Origin: Candidatus Thioglobus sp. NP1
Lineage (GTDB): Bacteria; Pseudomonadota; Gammaproteobacteria; PS1; Pseudothioglobaceae
DNA length: 64,000 nt
Direction of reading: 5' to 3'
Assembly (NCBI RefSeq): GCF_003326015.1
Contig: NZ_CP023860.1
Location: 310,001 to 374,000, forward strand
Shown here piece by piece: positions 28,657-36,080 of the stretch (position 1 is its first letter; each line of letters opens with the position of its first letter). The notes under the pieces were generated by a model that saw nothing but the letters and a program-made list of their open reading frames with translations, did no database searches and was not told the DNA's origin. The translations under genes and the position numbers were made by a program.

Positions 28657-28685
28657 TTGACTTTCCAAGTAAAAATTTCGATAAT
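28657..28685 (+). promoter_or_regulatory. Promoter of the elongator tRNA-Met
   Basis: -35 TTGACT (28657-28662), 17-bp spacer, -10 GATAAT (28680-28685). The predicted start is about 6 nt before the tRNA. Confidence 0.75.
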
Positions 28686-28697
28686 AGGCGCTCTTTT

Positions 28698-28774
28698 GGT
28701 TATGTAGCTCAGCTGGTTAGAGCACAGCATTCATAATGCTGGGGTCGGTGGTTCAAGTCCACCCATAACCACCA
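28698..28774 (+). tRNA. tRNA-Met elongator (CAT), CCA encoded
   Basis: 77 nt. Fully paired acceptor GGTTATG/CATAACC, D arm GCTC/GAGC, anticodon stem CAGCA/TGCTG with loop TTCATAA, T arm GGTGG/CCACC. The paired 1-72 end and the stem without three G-C pairs exclude the initiator. A CAT anticodon could also mark a lysidine tRNA-Ile, but the overall sequence matches elongator tRNA-Met better. No clear terminator follows; the accessory island begins here. Confidence 0.9.
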
Positions 28775-28995
28775 TATCCTATAAGGCTTTAAGCCATTTC
28801 ACTTAAATCAAAATATTGCTCCAGTACACACTCAGTACACAATAGGACTAAAAAACACCCCTTTTCTACACTTCGCTTAAGTTCAAATAATTATATAAAT
28901 AATAACAATTAAATACATAGTGACTAATAACCGTTGGTTTGAAGTGTATATAACCGATGGTTTAGATAAATACTATGAAAAAAGTACCATCCTTC
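28775..28995. other. Gene-free junction between tRNA-Met and the island, with short repeats
   Basis: No gene is seen here. It contains a weak hairpin just after the tRNA (AGGCTTTAAGCC), a tandem pair of CAGTACACA (28822-28830 and 28833-28841), and two near-identical 14-bp sites, ATAACCGTTGGTTT (28927-28940) and ATAACCGATGGTTT (28950-28963), each with an inner AACC/GGTT palindrome. Their place next to a tRNA 3' end fits an old attachment region of an integrated element; no integrase gene is in the window. The role is inferred. Confidence 0.5.
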
Positions 28996-29120
28996 GCATA
29001 TATATACTGACTTTGAAGGTACGGGTGGGGAGGCTCATTGCGATAACGGATAGATATATATACCCTCACTCACACATCAAACGAAGTTTGAATTTCTAAA
29101 TGAGCTGTAATTCCTGAATG
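28996..29120 (+). repeat. Island promoter repeat, copy A (long form)
   Basis: Upstream block 28996-29061 (GCATATATATACTGACTTTG, then a G-rich stretch and GAGGCTCATTG), then core 29062-29095 with a perfect TCAAAC-GAA-GTTTGA hairpin. -35-like TTGAAT (29088-29093), -10-like TGTAAT (29106-29111), and an ATG at 29118 exactly 6 nt after it. That ATG opens only a 6-codon frame (MKKIII, stop), resembling the remnant of a lost signal-peptide gene. The next real gene starts at 29232 from its own site. Confidence 0.8.
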
Positions 29121-29151
29121 AAAAAAATCATAATATAAAAAAAAAGAGTTA

Positions 29152-29180
29152 TTGAATGCCCTTTCTTACATATATAGTAT
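29152..29180 (+). promoter_or_regulatory. Promoter of the 29232 gene
   Basis: -35 TTGAAT (29152-29157), 17-bp spacer, -10 TAGTAT (29175-29180). It lies outside repeat copy A and is followed by a normal leader with TTAGGAG (29219-29225). Confidence 0.55.
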
Positions 29181-29231
29181 TCACTGTAAAAAATACATAC
29201 CTTATATTTACAATAACTTAGGAGTTAAAAA

Positions 29232-29597
29232 ATGACATTAACAAGGATTTATAAAATTTTTGGTGGCTTTCATATTTTCTTTGGATTAGTATTACTATCT
29301 GGCCTTGGACCTCTTCCAACTGACTGGGTTGCTTCTGTTGGAATTCCAACAATGGCCGAACATTTTGGCTCTGCGATGATGGTCATAGGTTATATGTTCT
29401 GGATGCTTCCAAGCTGGACATCTGAAGACCAGCTTAAAACTGCCACTATGCCATTGATATGGGCTCAATTTTTTCTATTCTTGATGCCAATCTATCATGT
29501 TGTAAATGGCTCGATACCTGCTGATGCTGGTTTCTGGCTACAGAGTGTAATCTTAGTAGTATTTATGGTGCTTTTCTATAGACAATCTCGCGCCTAA
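29232..29597 (+). CDS. Small four-helix membrane protein of unknown function
   Basis: 121 aa with four predicted membrane helices. Not recognised as a named family. It looks distantly like the 122-aa membrane protein at 7920-8288 (same length, four helices, FWMLPSWTSED against FAWMAPTWVGDN). Start chosen at the ATG 7 nt after TTAGGAG. Ended by a strong terminator at 29625-29654. First gene of the tRNA-Met island. Confidence 0.75.
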   Translation: MTLTRIYKIFGGFHIFFGLVLLSGLGPLPTDWVASVGIPTMAEHFGSAMMVIGYMFWMLPSWTSEDQLKTATMPLIWAQFFLFLMPIYHVVNGSIPADAGFWLQSVILVVFMVLFYRQSRA

Positions 29598-29624
29598 ATA
29601 TTAATTTATTCTATTTTAATATTC

Positions 29625-29654
29625 AAAAGGAGGTCATGATTGACCTCCTTTTTT
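29625..29654 (+). terminator. Intrinsic terminator
   Basis: AAAAGGAGGTCA (29625-29636) pairs perfectly with TGACCTCCTTTT (29641-29652) over a TGAT loop, continuing into T's. It separates the 29232 gene from repeat copy B seven bases later. Confidence 0.9.
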
Positions 29655-29660
29655 AATTAC

Positions 29661-29724
29661 ACCCTCCCTCACACATCAAACGAAATTTGGACTTGAGTTC
29701 AAGTTGATATACAATCCTAGTATG
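29661..29724 (+). repeat. Island promoter repeat, copy B (core form, drives a gene)
   Basis: Core 29661-29694 reads ACCCTCCCTCACACATC then AAACGAAATTTGGACTT. -35 TTGGAC (29687-29692), 17-bp spacer, -10 TACAAT (29710-29715), then CCTAGT and the ATG of the phosphodiesterase gene at 29722. With a start 7 nt after the -10 the mRNA would begin at the ATG, so it is predicted to be leaderless. Confidence 0.85.
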
Positions 29725-30567
29725 AAAAATAAAGTTATTTTGCTCATTTTAGATGGATTAGGTTATTCTTACGCGCGCAAGCTGATGGGAAATTTAGAAG
29801 GTTGGGTAGAGGCTGGAGATGCGAAGGTTTGGCAAGGCCAATCAGTCTTGCCCTCTGCGTCTGGCCCATGTTACGCCAGCATTCACACGGGACTCACTCC
29901 CCAAGACCATGGTGTGACCTCTAACTACCATCAAGGCAGACTGGAAAATGCTGACATTTTTAGTGCCGTCAAAGCTGCAGGTGGAACCACAGGAGCTGTA
30001 GCCCATTCATTCTTTTCAGATTATTTTCAATCCAGTCCATTTAATCACCTGCGCGACATGGAGGTGGACGACATTAATCGGCCTATTCAACACGCCCGCT
30101 TTTACACCATGACTGGAGAAAATAAAGCCCAGCCTGCAACACCTTCAGACATTGACCTGTTCTGGCAAATGAGTTTAGTAATTCAACGCCATCATCCGGA
30201 CTATTTTTTATTCCACTCCTGTACCCTAGACAGCTTAGGTCATAATTATGGCTTTGATTCCATTCAAATAGACAAAAATTGTTATACCATTGACGCAGCT
30301 CTGGGCGACTTTATCCCGCGCTGGCAAGAGCAAGGTTATGACGTCATAATCACCGCAGATCATGGCCAAAGCGCTCGGGGCCACCATGGTGGCACCGAAG
30401 CCATCATGCGCGACATTCCCATCTACTACTTTGCTAACCCTAACCATCCTGTTCAAGGGCCAGCACCAGATCATGTGATTCACCAAACCGCCATTGCACC
30501 CAGTATACTTCAACGCATGGGCGTTGCGATTCCTGAATCAATGCAATCCACCCCCGTGTGGACATAA
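29722..30567 (+). CDS. Alkaline phosphatase superfamily: type I phosphodiesterase/nucleotide pyrophosphatase-like
   Basis: 281 aa from the ATG at 29722. An upstream TTG (29704) lies inside the promoter and is rejected. Metal-dependent hydrolase of the alkaline phosphatase superfamily: first metal Asp in LLILDGLGYS, nucleophile region LPSASGPCYASIHTGLTPQD (Ser in the place of the usual Thr/Ser), DSLGHNYG and ITADHGQSARGHHGG with the other metal ligands. No signal peptide. The substrate is not determinable. The sequence is visibly richer in G and C than its neighbours, which suggests recent transfer. No ribosome-binding site; expected leaderless. Confidence 0.85.
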   Translation: MKNKVILLILDGLGYSYARKLMGNLEGWVEAGDAKVWQGQSVLPSASGPCYASIHTGLTPQDHGVTSNYHQGRLENADIFSAVKAAGGTTGAVAHSFFSDYFQSSPFNHLRDMEVDDINRPIQHARFYTMTGENKAQPATPSDIDLFWQMSLVIQRHHPDYFLFHSCTLDSLGHNYGFDSIQIDKNCYTIDAALGDFIPRWQEQGYDVIITADHGQSARGHHGGTEAIMRDIPIYYFANPNHPVQGPAPDHVIHQTAIAPSILQRMGVAIPESMQSTPVWT

Positions 30568-30603
30568 TAAAAATAATTTTTTTTTCCAATCAAAGATATA
30601 CAC

Positions 30604-30653
30604 ACCCTCCCTCACACATCAAACGAAGTTTGGACTTGTAATCCTACCCCATG
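30604..30653 (+). repeat. Island promoter repeat, copy C (orphan)
   Basis: Core 30604-30637 with TTGGAC (30630-30635); a -10-like TGTAAT (30637-30642) follows after only 1 bp, and the ATG at 30651 is followed at once by TAG. No plus-strand gene follows: the next gene is on the minus strand and its stop (30644) lies inside the repeat. Possibly a cassette whose gene was lost or replaced, with the spacer collapsed. Confidence 0.75.
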
Positions 30654-30928
30654 TAGTATTCATCTATTTGCGTCAAAACGGTTGTTGATGCAACGTCTGC
30701 ACCGGCTGCTTCTCTAATTTCTATAATATCAGCGCGCTCACCAAATGATTTTACAAATGATGGGTCTTTCGCTTCGATTAATGCATAAACAGCTGTTTCA
30801 TCTGGATTTGTACCTGCCCAAATCATCTTTGCACCTTGCTCATTCATCTGAGGCTCAAGACCTTTTGCCATCTCTGACCAGGTTTTCCAGCCCTTAGAAA
30901 TATTAATTGTCACCAACATACGTATCAT
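30644..30928 (-). CDS. Small protein of unknown function, possible ferredoxin-like alpha/beta fold
   Basis: 94 aa, no signal peptide or membrane segment. MIRMLVTINISKGWKTWSEM with later TAVYALIEAKDPSFVKSF suggests a dimeric alpha/beta-barrel type protein (as in monooxygenase-like small proteins), but the family is not recognised. It has its own ribosome-binding site (AAGGAATAAAAATG region). It is the only gene in the repeat-bearing island that runs against the repeats, and its 3' end overlaps repeat copy C. Confidence 0.7.
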   Translation of the reverse strand: MIRMLVTINISKGWKTWSEMAKGLEPQMNEQGAKMIWAGTNPDETAVYALIEAKDPSFVKSFGERADIIEIREAAGADVASTTVLTQIDEYYMG

Positions 30929-30976
30929 TTTTATTCCTTCTTATTATTAAAAAAATTTAATTATAGCTCAAAAAAA

Positions 30977-31031
30977 TCTCTCCCTCACATATCAAACGAA
31001 ATTTGGACTTTAATTTAAGTTAACATATAAT
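30977..31031 (+). repeat. Island promoter repeat, copy D (core form, leadered gene)
   Basis: Core 30977-31010, -35 TTGGAC (31003-31008), 17-bp spacer, -10 TATAAT (31026-31031): close to a perfect sigma70 promoter. Unlike the other active copies, the gene start at 31056 is 24 nt away and preceded by TAGGAGA. Confidence 0.85.
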
Positions 31032-31055
31032 TCTATTTTTTTAGGAGAGACTAAT

Positions 31056-31568
31056 ATGGCTCGATCAAAACATGTGGATTTAAATGTTCTAAGCTTCTCA
31101 ATCTATGCGATTGCCATTATCACATCAGGTGCTTATCTGGGTAACTTAATCAATATGGGAGTGGTACATGCGGCTTTCTGGTTAACCTTAGAGCCAGTTG
31201 CATTCATGAATGACTTCGCAGGTAAATTTGATTTGCTTGTGATGACTCTGCCCTTAACGTTTTTACCTAGCTTACTTGCGATAATTGTTGCTATCTGGAG
31301 CACACGGAAAACTATGCTCGCTCGAAATTATTGGCTTTGTGCGCTTGTTCTAACTTTGATCGGGCTTGGCCTATCTGCTGTCTACTTTTTACCAATGAAT
31401 AATGGGTTTGTTGCGCAATCATTTACACCAGAAGAGGCTCGTGTAAATCTTGAATTCTGGTACAACTTACATTGGGTCCGAGTTGCACTATCTGCTGTGT
31501 CTTGCCTTTTTACGCTCTTGGCATTCAAAGCTACGGTAAATGCTCACCACCAAATAATCCAAAGTTAG
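31056..31568 (+). CDS. Four-helix membrane protein, DUF1772 (anthrone oxygenase-like) type
   Basis: 170 aa with four membrane helices (about 12-34, 62-84, 94-116, 143-162). The layout and the segment TPEEARVNLEFWYNLHWVRV before the last helix resemble DUF1772/anthrone-oxygenase-like membrane proteins, where a W-x-x-x-H-W-x-R-x pattern is common. Function unknown. Good ribosome-binding site (TAGGAGA, 31043-31049). Driven by repeat copy D. Confidence 0.75.
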   Translation: MARSKHVDLNVLSFSIYAIAIITSGAYLGNLINMGVVHAAFWLTLEPVAFMNDFAGKFDLLVMTLPLTFLPSLLAIIVAIWSTRKTMLARNYWLCALVLTLIGLGLSAVYFLPMNNGFVAQSFTPEEARVNLEFWYNLHWVRVALSAVSCLFTLLAFKATVNAHHQIIQS

Positions 31569-31654
31569 AATTGGTAATGGCAATTCAAAACCTTATGTAA
31601 GGTTTGAGATGTAATGGTCGAATGAGGTCAATGAACAAAGTTACACATGAATAA

Positions 31655-31720
31655 ACCCTCCCTCACACATCAGACGCAATTTGGACTTATAATCTTTTTA
31701 TGAGATAAAATCTTATCATG
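31655..31720 (+). repeat. Island promoter repeat, copy E (double -10/ATG)
   Basis: Core 31655-31688 with TTGGAC (31681-31686). Two -10/ATG units follow: TATAAT-CTTTTT-ATG (31688-31702), whose frame stops after two codons, and TAAAAT-CTTATC-ATG (31706-31720), which starts the PhyH gene. The 6-nt gap is kept in both. The second -10 is 19 bp from the -35 box. Confidence 0.8.
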
Positions 31721-32449
31721 CAAAAATTAACACAACAAAAAGTCAATGAATTCAAATCTCAAGGCTTTCTTGTATTAGAAGATTTTGTTAGTTCAGGAGT
31801 ATTGTTAGAGCTTAAAGAGTCACTCAATAGCATCTTTAAAGAAATTCATAAAGAATCGAGAAGAGTAAAACAATCATATGACAATAAGCATTATGGTGAT
31901 ATCTCAAAAGCTGGTCGAAAATTTACTAAAAATCAAAGTAAATATTATCCTTCAATTCAGAAATACCTTAAAAGCAATCGTATAAAGGAAGTAGTTACAA
32001 CGTTACTTGATGGTGATGCATTTATTTTCAATGAACAATTCGTAACGAAAGAGCCTAGCACGCCGTCAAGCTTTAATTGGCATCAAGATTCAGGATACAT
32101 AAATTTTGATCATAAACCCTATTTGACAACTTGGTTGGCGCTTGATGATACCAATTCATTGAATGGACCTTTGTCGATTATTCCTACAAATATAGAGACC
32201 ACTTTAGAAGTATTTACTCACCAATGGTCAGACAAATCAAAAGACTTATTTATTGAGGTTGATGAAACTAAAGCAAAGACTTTACATGTTTCTGCAGGAA
32301 CTCTAGTGGTATTTTCTAGCCTTACTCCACATGCCTCTGGAGCAAATCAATCAGCCAAAACAAGAACAGCTTATCTAGCTCAATATTCATCAGAGCCAAT
32401 TATTGACCCAAATACAGGATTAGATAGAAATCAAGCGATTCCAATTTAA
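31718..32449 (+). CDS. Phytanoyl-CoA dioxygenase (PhyH) family protein
   Basis: 243 aa, usual size. Fe(II)/2-oxoglutarate-dependent dioxygenase fold. The iron triad is visible: H and D in NWHQDSGYINFD (about residues 120-128) and the distal His in LTPHASGANQS (about 205), followed by the Arg in KTRTAYLAQYS that binds 2-oxoglutarate. The N-terminus VNEFKSQGFLVLEDFVSS is the family opening. The substrate is unknown. No ribosome-binding site; the ATG lies 6 nt after a -10 box, so the mRNA is predicted leaderless. Confidence 0.87.
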   Translation: MQKLTQQKVNEFKSQGFLVLEDFVSSGVLLELKESLNSIFKEIHKESRRVKQSYDNKHYGDISKAGRKFTKNQSKYYPSIQKYLKSNRIKEVVTTLLDGDAFIFNEQFVTKEPSTPSSFNWHQDSGYINFDHKPYLTTWLALDDTNSLNGPLSIIPTNIETTLEVFTHQWSDKSKDLFIEVDETKAKTLHVSAGTLVVFSSLTPHASGANQSAKTRTAYLAQYSSEPIIDPNTGLDRNQAIPI

Positions 32450-32473
32450 ACTAATTACTAATTTAATTATATA

Positions 32474-32567
32474 GGGGAGCCCCTCTCTGCATTTCGGATA
32501 GATATATACACTCTCCCTCACACATCAAACAAAATTTGAATTCCTTTTGAACTATAATTCTATTATG
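32474..32567 (+). repeat. Island promoter repeat, copy F (medium form)
   Basis: A shortened upstream block (32474-32509: GGGGAGCCCC palindrome, then CGGATAGATATATACA as in copy A) and core 32510-32543. -35-like TTGAAT (32536-32541), -10 TATAAT (32553-32558) with only 11 bp between them, then TCTATT and the ATG at 32565, again a 6-nt gap. The short spacer means a different -35 may be used. Confidence 0.8.
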
Positions 32568-34391
32568 AAGAGACTATTCATACTTTTAATTCTATCCTTT
32601 TTCTCAGCTCAAGGTCTCGCTGGGTCTTGTCCTGATGGCAGTGAGCCAGTAAAGAGTATTTCTGCTGATGGTACTTATTTTATATACAACTGTGGAGGTT
32701 CAACAACCTCTTCTTATGAAACCTCAAGTGCAAAGTCCAATGGACTATTACCAGATACACTTAAACAAATCAAAGTTGTGAAGGATTGGGAACCCGTTGC
32801 TGATTTTGAAGCTTTAAAAGAATATGCCAAACAAGTCCCAATAAATGGATTTCGAGTTAAAAAAAATAAAGAATGGAATTGTGTAAATAGAATTACAAAT
32901 GTAAATCCATATCCAGATGAAGATTCACATCGTGCATGGTTTCATTGTCAAGCTTATGTTCATGGATTAGCGGCAAGCAATCCACAAATATTAGCAGACA
33001 TATTACTTACGTGGGCATCAGCTACAAAAGATCCTATGTTTGTTATACCTGTTACAAAGTCTGGGGGTTACAATGTTGCAGGCTATGATATACCATCCAC
33101 GATCGGAACATTTGCCCAGTCTTATGCGTTTTGGTATGACGAAATAGAGTACACACCAGATGAGCGTAAACAGGTAGATTCTTACATGACTAAAAAGCTA
33201 ATAGAGCAAAAGTTTCCTGTGATGAATTATGGAACAAGGCCTTGTGATATAAATAATATTAACAGTGTCTTTCATAAAGATACAGGTACAAATAACTGTG
33301 GCAACATTCGAATGAAAGTAGCAGTGGGTGAAATTATGCTGGGCTTTAGATTAGAAAATCAAACTTTGTTAGATAAAGGGCATGATGATATGTATGTGGT
33401 GCATGCTTTTGTTAATGAAGATGGTATTAATATTAATCACGCCTCTAGAGGTGGAAATACATTGAATTACTCTTGGGAATACACATACTATGCAAGTTTA
33501 CTAGCAGAGATATATGATGCAGTTGGCTATGACTATCTTGAACATACGCTTCCTCGCGGTGCAAAAGTGCATGAGTATTTAAGCTTTAATTACAGATTTT
33601 TAAAAGACTTTAAGCTGACTGCTCAATGGGCAAAATATGATGTTGGGTCAATGTGGCTTCCCTATAGTCAGATAAAGAATTTATCACAAGAAGAATATGA
33701 AAAAAGTGACAATGGTCAAAATGTTTATCGATGGGAAGATGGTGACAATGAATTTGTAAAAGCCCATACTAAATTTGTTAAGCGATATATGCCAGAACTT
33801 TATACTTTTGATGTAAAAAATTACATGGGTTCAAATTTTAATGAATCACCAAACTTTGGCGTTCATCCCTACATGCTTCATTTGGGTAATAATATTATAG
33901 AAGAAAATAACAATGTTGAGCTCATTCAGAAGCAAGCTGAACTCGAAGTTGAGCTCCTTCAGAAACAAGCTGAACTCCAAGATGAAAAAGATGCTATTGA
34001 CTGTAAAGAAAGTAGTCTTCGTGGAAGTGAATATATTGCCAAATGGTATGTGGCAATTCCAGAAGAAAACTGGGAGCTTAAATATAAAGGAATGGACAGA
34101 CTGACTTTAGCCACAGACAATTGTAAGGGCAAAATCCATAGCAGCGAAAGGTTCTGGCCATCGAGCTCAGATGGAGGTAAGTTAAAAAATAGTTCAGTTA
34201 GAGATAAATTAAAAATTAGATGGAAAACTAATGGTCAAATTACCATTTCAGGAGATCTTATATATTGGCCTTTAGGAGGGATTTCAGCCACATCTTTACA
34301 AGGTAATTTAAATAATGGCAAGATCTCTGGGGAAAACGATTTTGGAGATAAAGTTGTTATCGAAATTATTAGTAATAACAATCTTGAATAA
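32565..34391 (+). CDS. Large secreted protein, alpha-helical lyase-like core plus coiled coil (unassigned)
   Basis: 608 aa from the ATG at 32565, whose frame opens with a signal peptide (MKRLFILLILSFFSAQGLAG). The middle (about 60-420) is rich in aromatic, helix-forming stretches (TFAQSYAFWYDEIEYTPDE, VHAFVNEDGININHASRGG, SLLAEIYDAVGYDYLE) that recall (alpha/alpha) barrel alginate-lyase-like polysaccharide lyases; this is a weak resemblance. A coiled coil with a 33-bp DNA duplication (about 450-475) links to a C-terminal beta-rich domain (about 480-608). Driven by repeat F, expected leaderless. Confidence 0.75.
   Translation: MKRLFILLILSFFSAQGLAGSCPDGSEPVKSISADGTYFIYNCGGSTTSSYETSSAKSNGLLPDTLKQIKVVKDWEPVADFEALKEYAKQVPINGFRVKKNKEWNCVNRITNVNPYPDEDSHRAWFHCQAYVHGLAASNPQILADILLTWASATKDPMFVIPVTKSGGYNVAGYDIPSTIGTFAQSYAFWYDEIEYTPDERKQVDSYMTKKLIEQKFPVMNYGTRPCDINNINSVFHKDTGTNNCGNIRMKVAVGEIMLGFRLENQTLLDKGHDDMYVVHAFVNEDGININHASRGGNTLNYSWEYTYYASLLAEIYDAVGYDYLEHTLPRGAKVHEYLSFNYRFLKDFKLTAQWAKYDVGSMWLPYSQIKNLSQEEYEKSDNGQNVYRWEDGDNEFVKAHTKFVKRYMPELYTFDVKNYMGSNFNESPNFGVHPYMLHLGNNIIEENNNVELIQKQAELEVELLQKQAELQDEKDAIDCKESSLRGSEYIAKWYVAIPEENWELKYKGMDRLTLATDNCKGKIHSSERFWPSSSDGGKLKNSSVRDKLKIRWKTNGQITISGDLIYWPLGGISATSLQGNLNNGKISGENDFGDKVVIEIISNNNLE
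33918..33983 (+). repeat. 33-bp tandem duplication encoding a coiled coil
   Basis: Two adjacent 33-bp units (33918-33950, 33951-33983), each beginning GAGCTC and containing AAGCTGAACTC, with about 7 mismatches. They encode two ELxQKQAELxx heptad-like repeats, in frame. Confidence 0.85.
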
Positions 34392-34476
34392 GATAGAGTA
34401 AGAATATTGTTTGGTGGAGTGTGTAACATAAGCAACAGATTGTCCAATAAGTTTATAAACAATAAGGAATTGAGAA

Positions 34477-35577
34477 ATGAGAATCGAAGAAGATATAAAG
34501 TTAGATTATAACAATGTTTTAATAAGACCAAAACGAAGCACATTAGGTTCTCGCAAGGAAGTTGACTTAGAACGCGGTTTTAAATTTCGCAACTATAAAG
34601 GCGACACAATAGATGATTATCGACATTATCGAGGTGTGCCAATTATGGCCTCTAATATGGATGGAGTTGGTACATTTGAAATGGCAGACATCCTTTCAAA
34701 ACAACAAATTTTTACCTGTCTTGTGAAGACCCTAGCAGTAGACGAACTCGTTAATTACTTTAATGCCAAGAATGATTTTAGACGTGAACATGTGGCAATG
34801 AGTATTGGTATTACTGATAATGATTCAGCAAAGTTCAAAGAAGTATACAAACAAGTTGATAAAGGCAATCTGAAGTATGTTTGTATTGATGTAGCAAATG
34901 GATATAGTGAGCGTTTTAGCAACTTCGTTAGAAAGTTTAGAAAACAATATCCGAATGTAGTAATCATTGCAGGCAATGTAGTCACTGGTGAAATGACAGA
35001 AGAATTAATTCTAAATGGTGCTGATATCGTTAAAGTCGGCATCGGACCAGGAAGTGTTTGTACTACTCGTATTCAAACTGGTGTTGGATATCCACAATTA
35101 TCAGCAGTCATTGAATGTGCCGATGCGGCCCACGGACTAGGCGGACATATTATTGCTGATGGTGGTTGTGCTTCACCAGGTGATGTTGTTAAAGCATTTG
35201 CAGGAGGATCTGACTTTGTAATGCTAGGTGGAATGTTAGCTGGACATGACGAGGGTGGTGGTAAGATAATTACTAAAGAATATATTACAAAAGAAGTTGA
35301 TGTGACTGAAAAAAAGTCATTTATTCAGTTCTATGGCATGAGTTCAGATGCAGCAAATGTAAAACACTTTGGCGGACTGAAAGATTATCGAAGCTCTGAA
35401 GGTCGTGAAGTATTAGTCCCATATCGAGGTGAAGTATCAAAAACAATTCAGGACATATTAGGTGGTATTAGAAGTTCATGTACCTACGCAGGTGCTCAAC
35501 GTCTCAAACACTTAATGAGATGTACTACATTCATTCGTTGTTATGACACTCATAACAGAGTATATGAGAATAATTAA
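34477..35577 (+). CDS. guaC: GMP reductase
   Basis: 366 aa. Converts GMP to IMP with NADPH (purine salvage). IKLDYNNVLIRPKRSTLGSR at the start, ASNMDGVGTFEMA, and the catalytic loop GIGPGSVCTTRIQTGVGYPQ with the active Cys, then GGHIIADGGCASPGDVVKAF and DFVMLGGMLAGHDE. This is the GuaC form rather than IMP dehydrogenase: no CBS domains, short flap. Somewhat longer than E. coli GuaC (347). Upstream ATAAGGAAT acts as ribosome-binding site. No promoter repeat in front, unlike many genes of the island. Confidence 0.94.
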   Translation: MRIEEDIKLDYNNVLIRPKRSTLGSRKEVDLERGFKFRNYKGDTIDDYRHYRGVPIMASNMDGVGTFEMADILSKQQIFTCLVKTLAVDELVNYFNAKNDFRREHVAMSIGITDNDSAKFKEVYKQVDKGNLKYVCIDVANGYSERFSNFVRKFRKQYPNVVIIAGNVVTGEMTEELILNGADIVKVGIGPGSVCTTRIQTGVGYPQLSAVIECADAAHGLGGHIIADGGCASPGDVVKAFAGGSDFVMLGGMLAGHDEGGGKIITKEYITKEVDVTEKKSFIQFYGMSSDAANVKHFGGLKDYRSSEGREVLVPYRGEVSKTIQDILGGIRSSCTYAGAQRLKHLMRCTTFIRCYDTHNRVYENN

Positions 35578-35580
35578 TCT

Positions 35581-35711
35581 CGGATACATATACAGACTTT
35601 GAAGGATACGGGGGAGTAGCCTATTGATATCGGCTTTATATATATAATCCCTCCCTAATACCTCAAACGAAATTTTGACTTTGGTTCAAGCTCTTATAAA
35701 ATCCTAGTATG
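35581..35711 (+). repeat. Island promoter repeat, copy G (long form, drives a gene)
   Basis: Upstream block 35581-35647 (ACATATACAGACTTTGAAGG, GGGGGAGTAGCCTATTG), core 35648-35681, -35 TTTGAC (35674-35679), 17-bp spacer, -10 TAAAAT (35697-35702), CCTAGT, ATG at 35709. The last 11 bases, CCTAGTATGAA, are the same as in copy B although the genes are unrelated. Confidence 0.85.
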
Positions 35712-36062
35712 AAGAAAATACTCCTACTTTTATTGCTATCTATCAGTTTAAAAACCATCTCTTCATCTGGCTATCTTGATGAGTGGAATGATGACCAAAG
35801 TTGTGAGAGGGTGAATAATCAATCCCCCCACACTCGAATTGATGATGAGTTTATTATGAAAAGCTATTATTGTGTTGATGGTAGTTTTAATAAAGTAGAT
35901 AAAGCGCCAATTATTAACAGTTCAATTCTAGTAAATAAACTTAAAAGTATGAATAAAATATTAAGAGGCAAGAAACCTATTTATAGCACTAGTGGTGGCA
36001 CTCAAATTAAAATAGAGCCATTAGATGAAGAAAAATCCATAATACTTAATAAACTCTTTTAA
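35709..36062 (+). CDS. Small secreted protein of unknown function
   Basis: 117 aa with a signal peptide (MKKILLLLLLSISLKTISSS). The mature part has two cysteines (about C33 and C55) that may form a disulfide, and no recognised domain. No ribosome-binding site; the ATG lies 6 nt after the -10 of repeat G, so it should be translated from a leaderless message. Flanked on both sides by long-form repeats (G and H), which makes G-gene-H the clearest single cassette unit in the island. Confidence 0.7.
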   Translation: MKKILLLLLLSISLKTISSSGYLDEWNDDQSCERVNNQSPHTRIDDEFIMKSYYCVDGSFNKVDKAPIINSSILVNKLKSMNKILRGKKPIYSTSGGTQIKIEPLDEEKSIILNKLF

Positions 36063-36080
36063 TATGAGATTAGATCCCTA

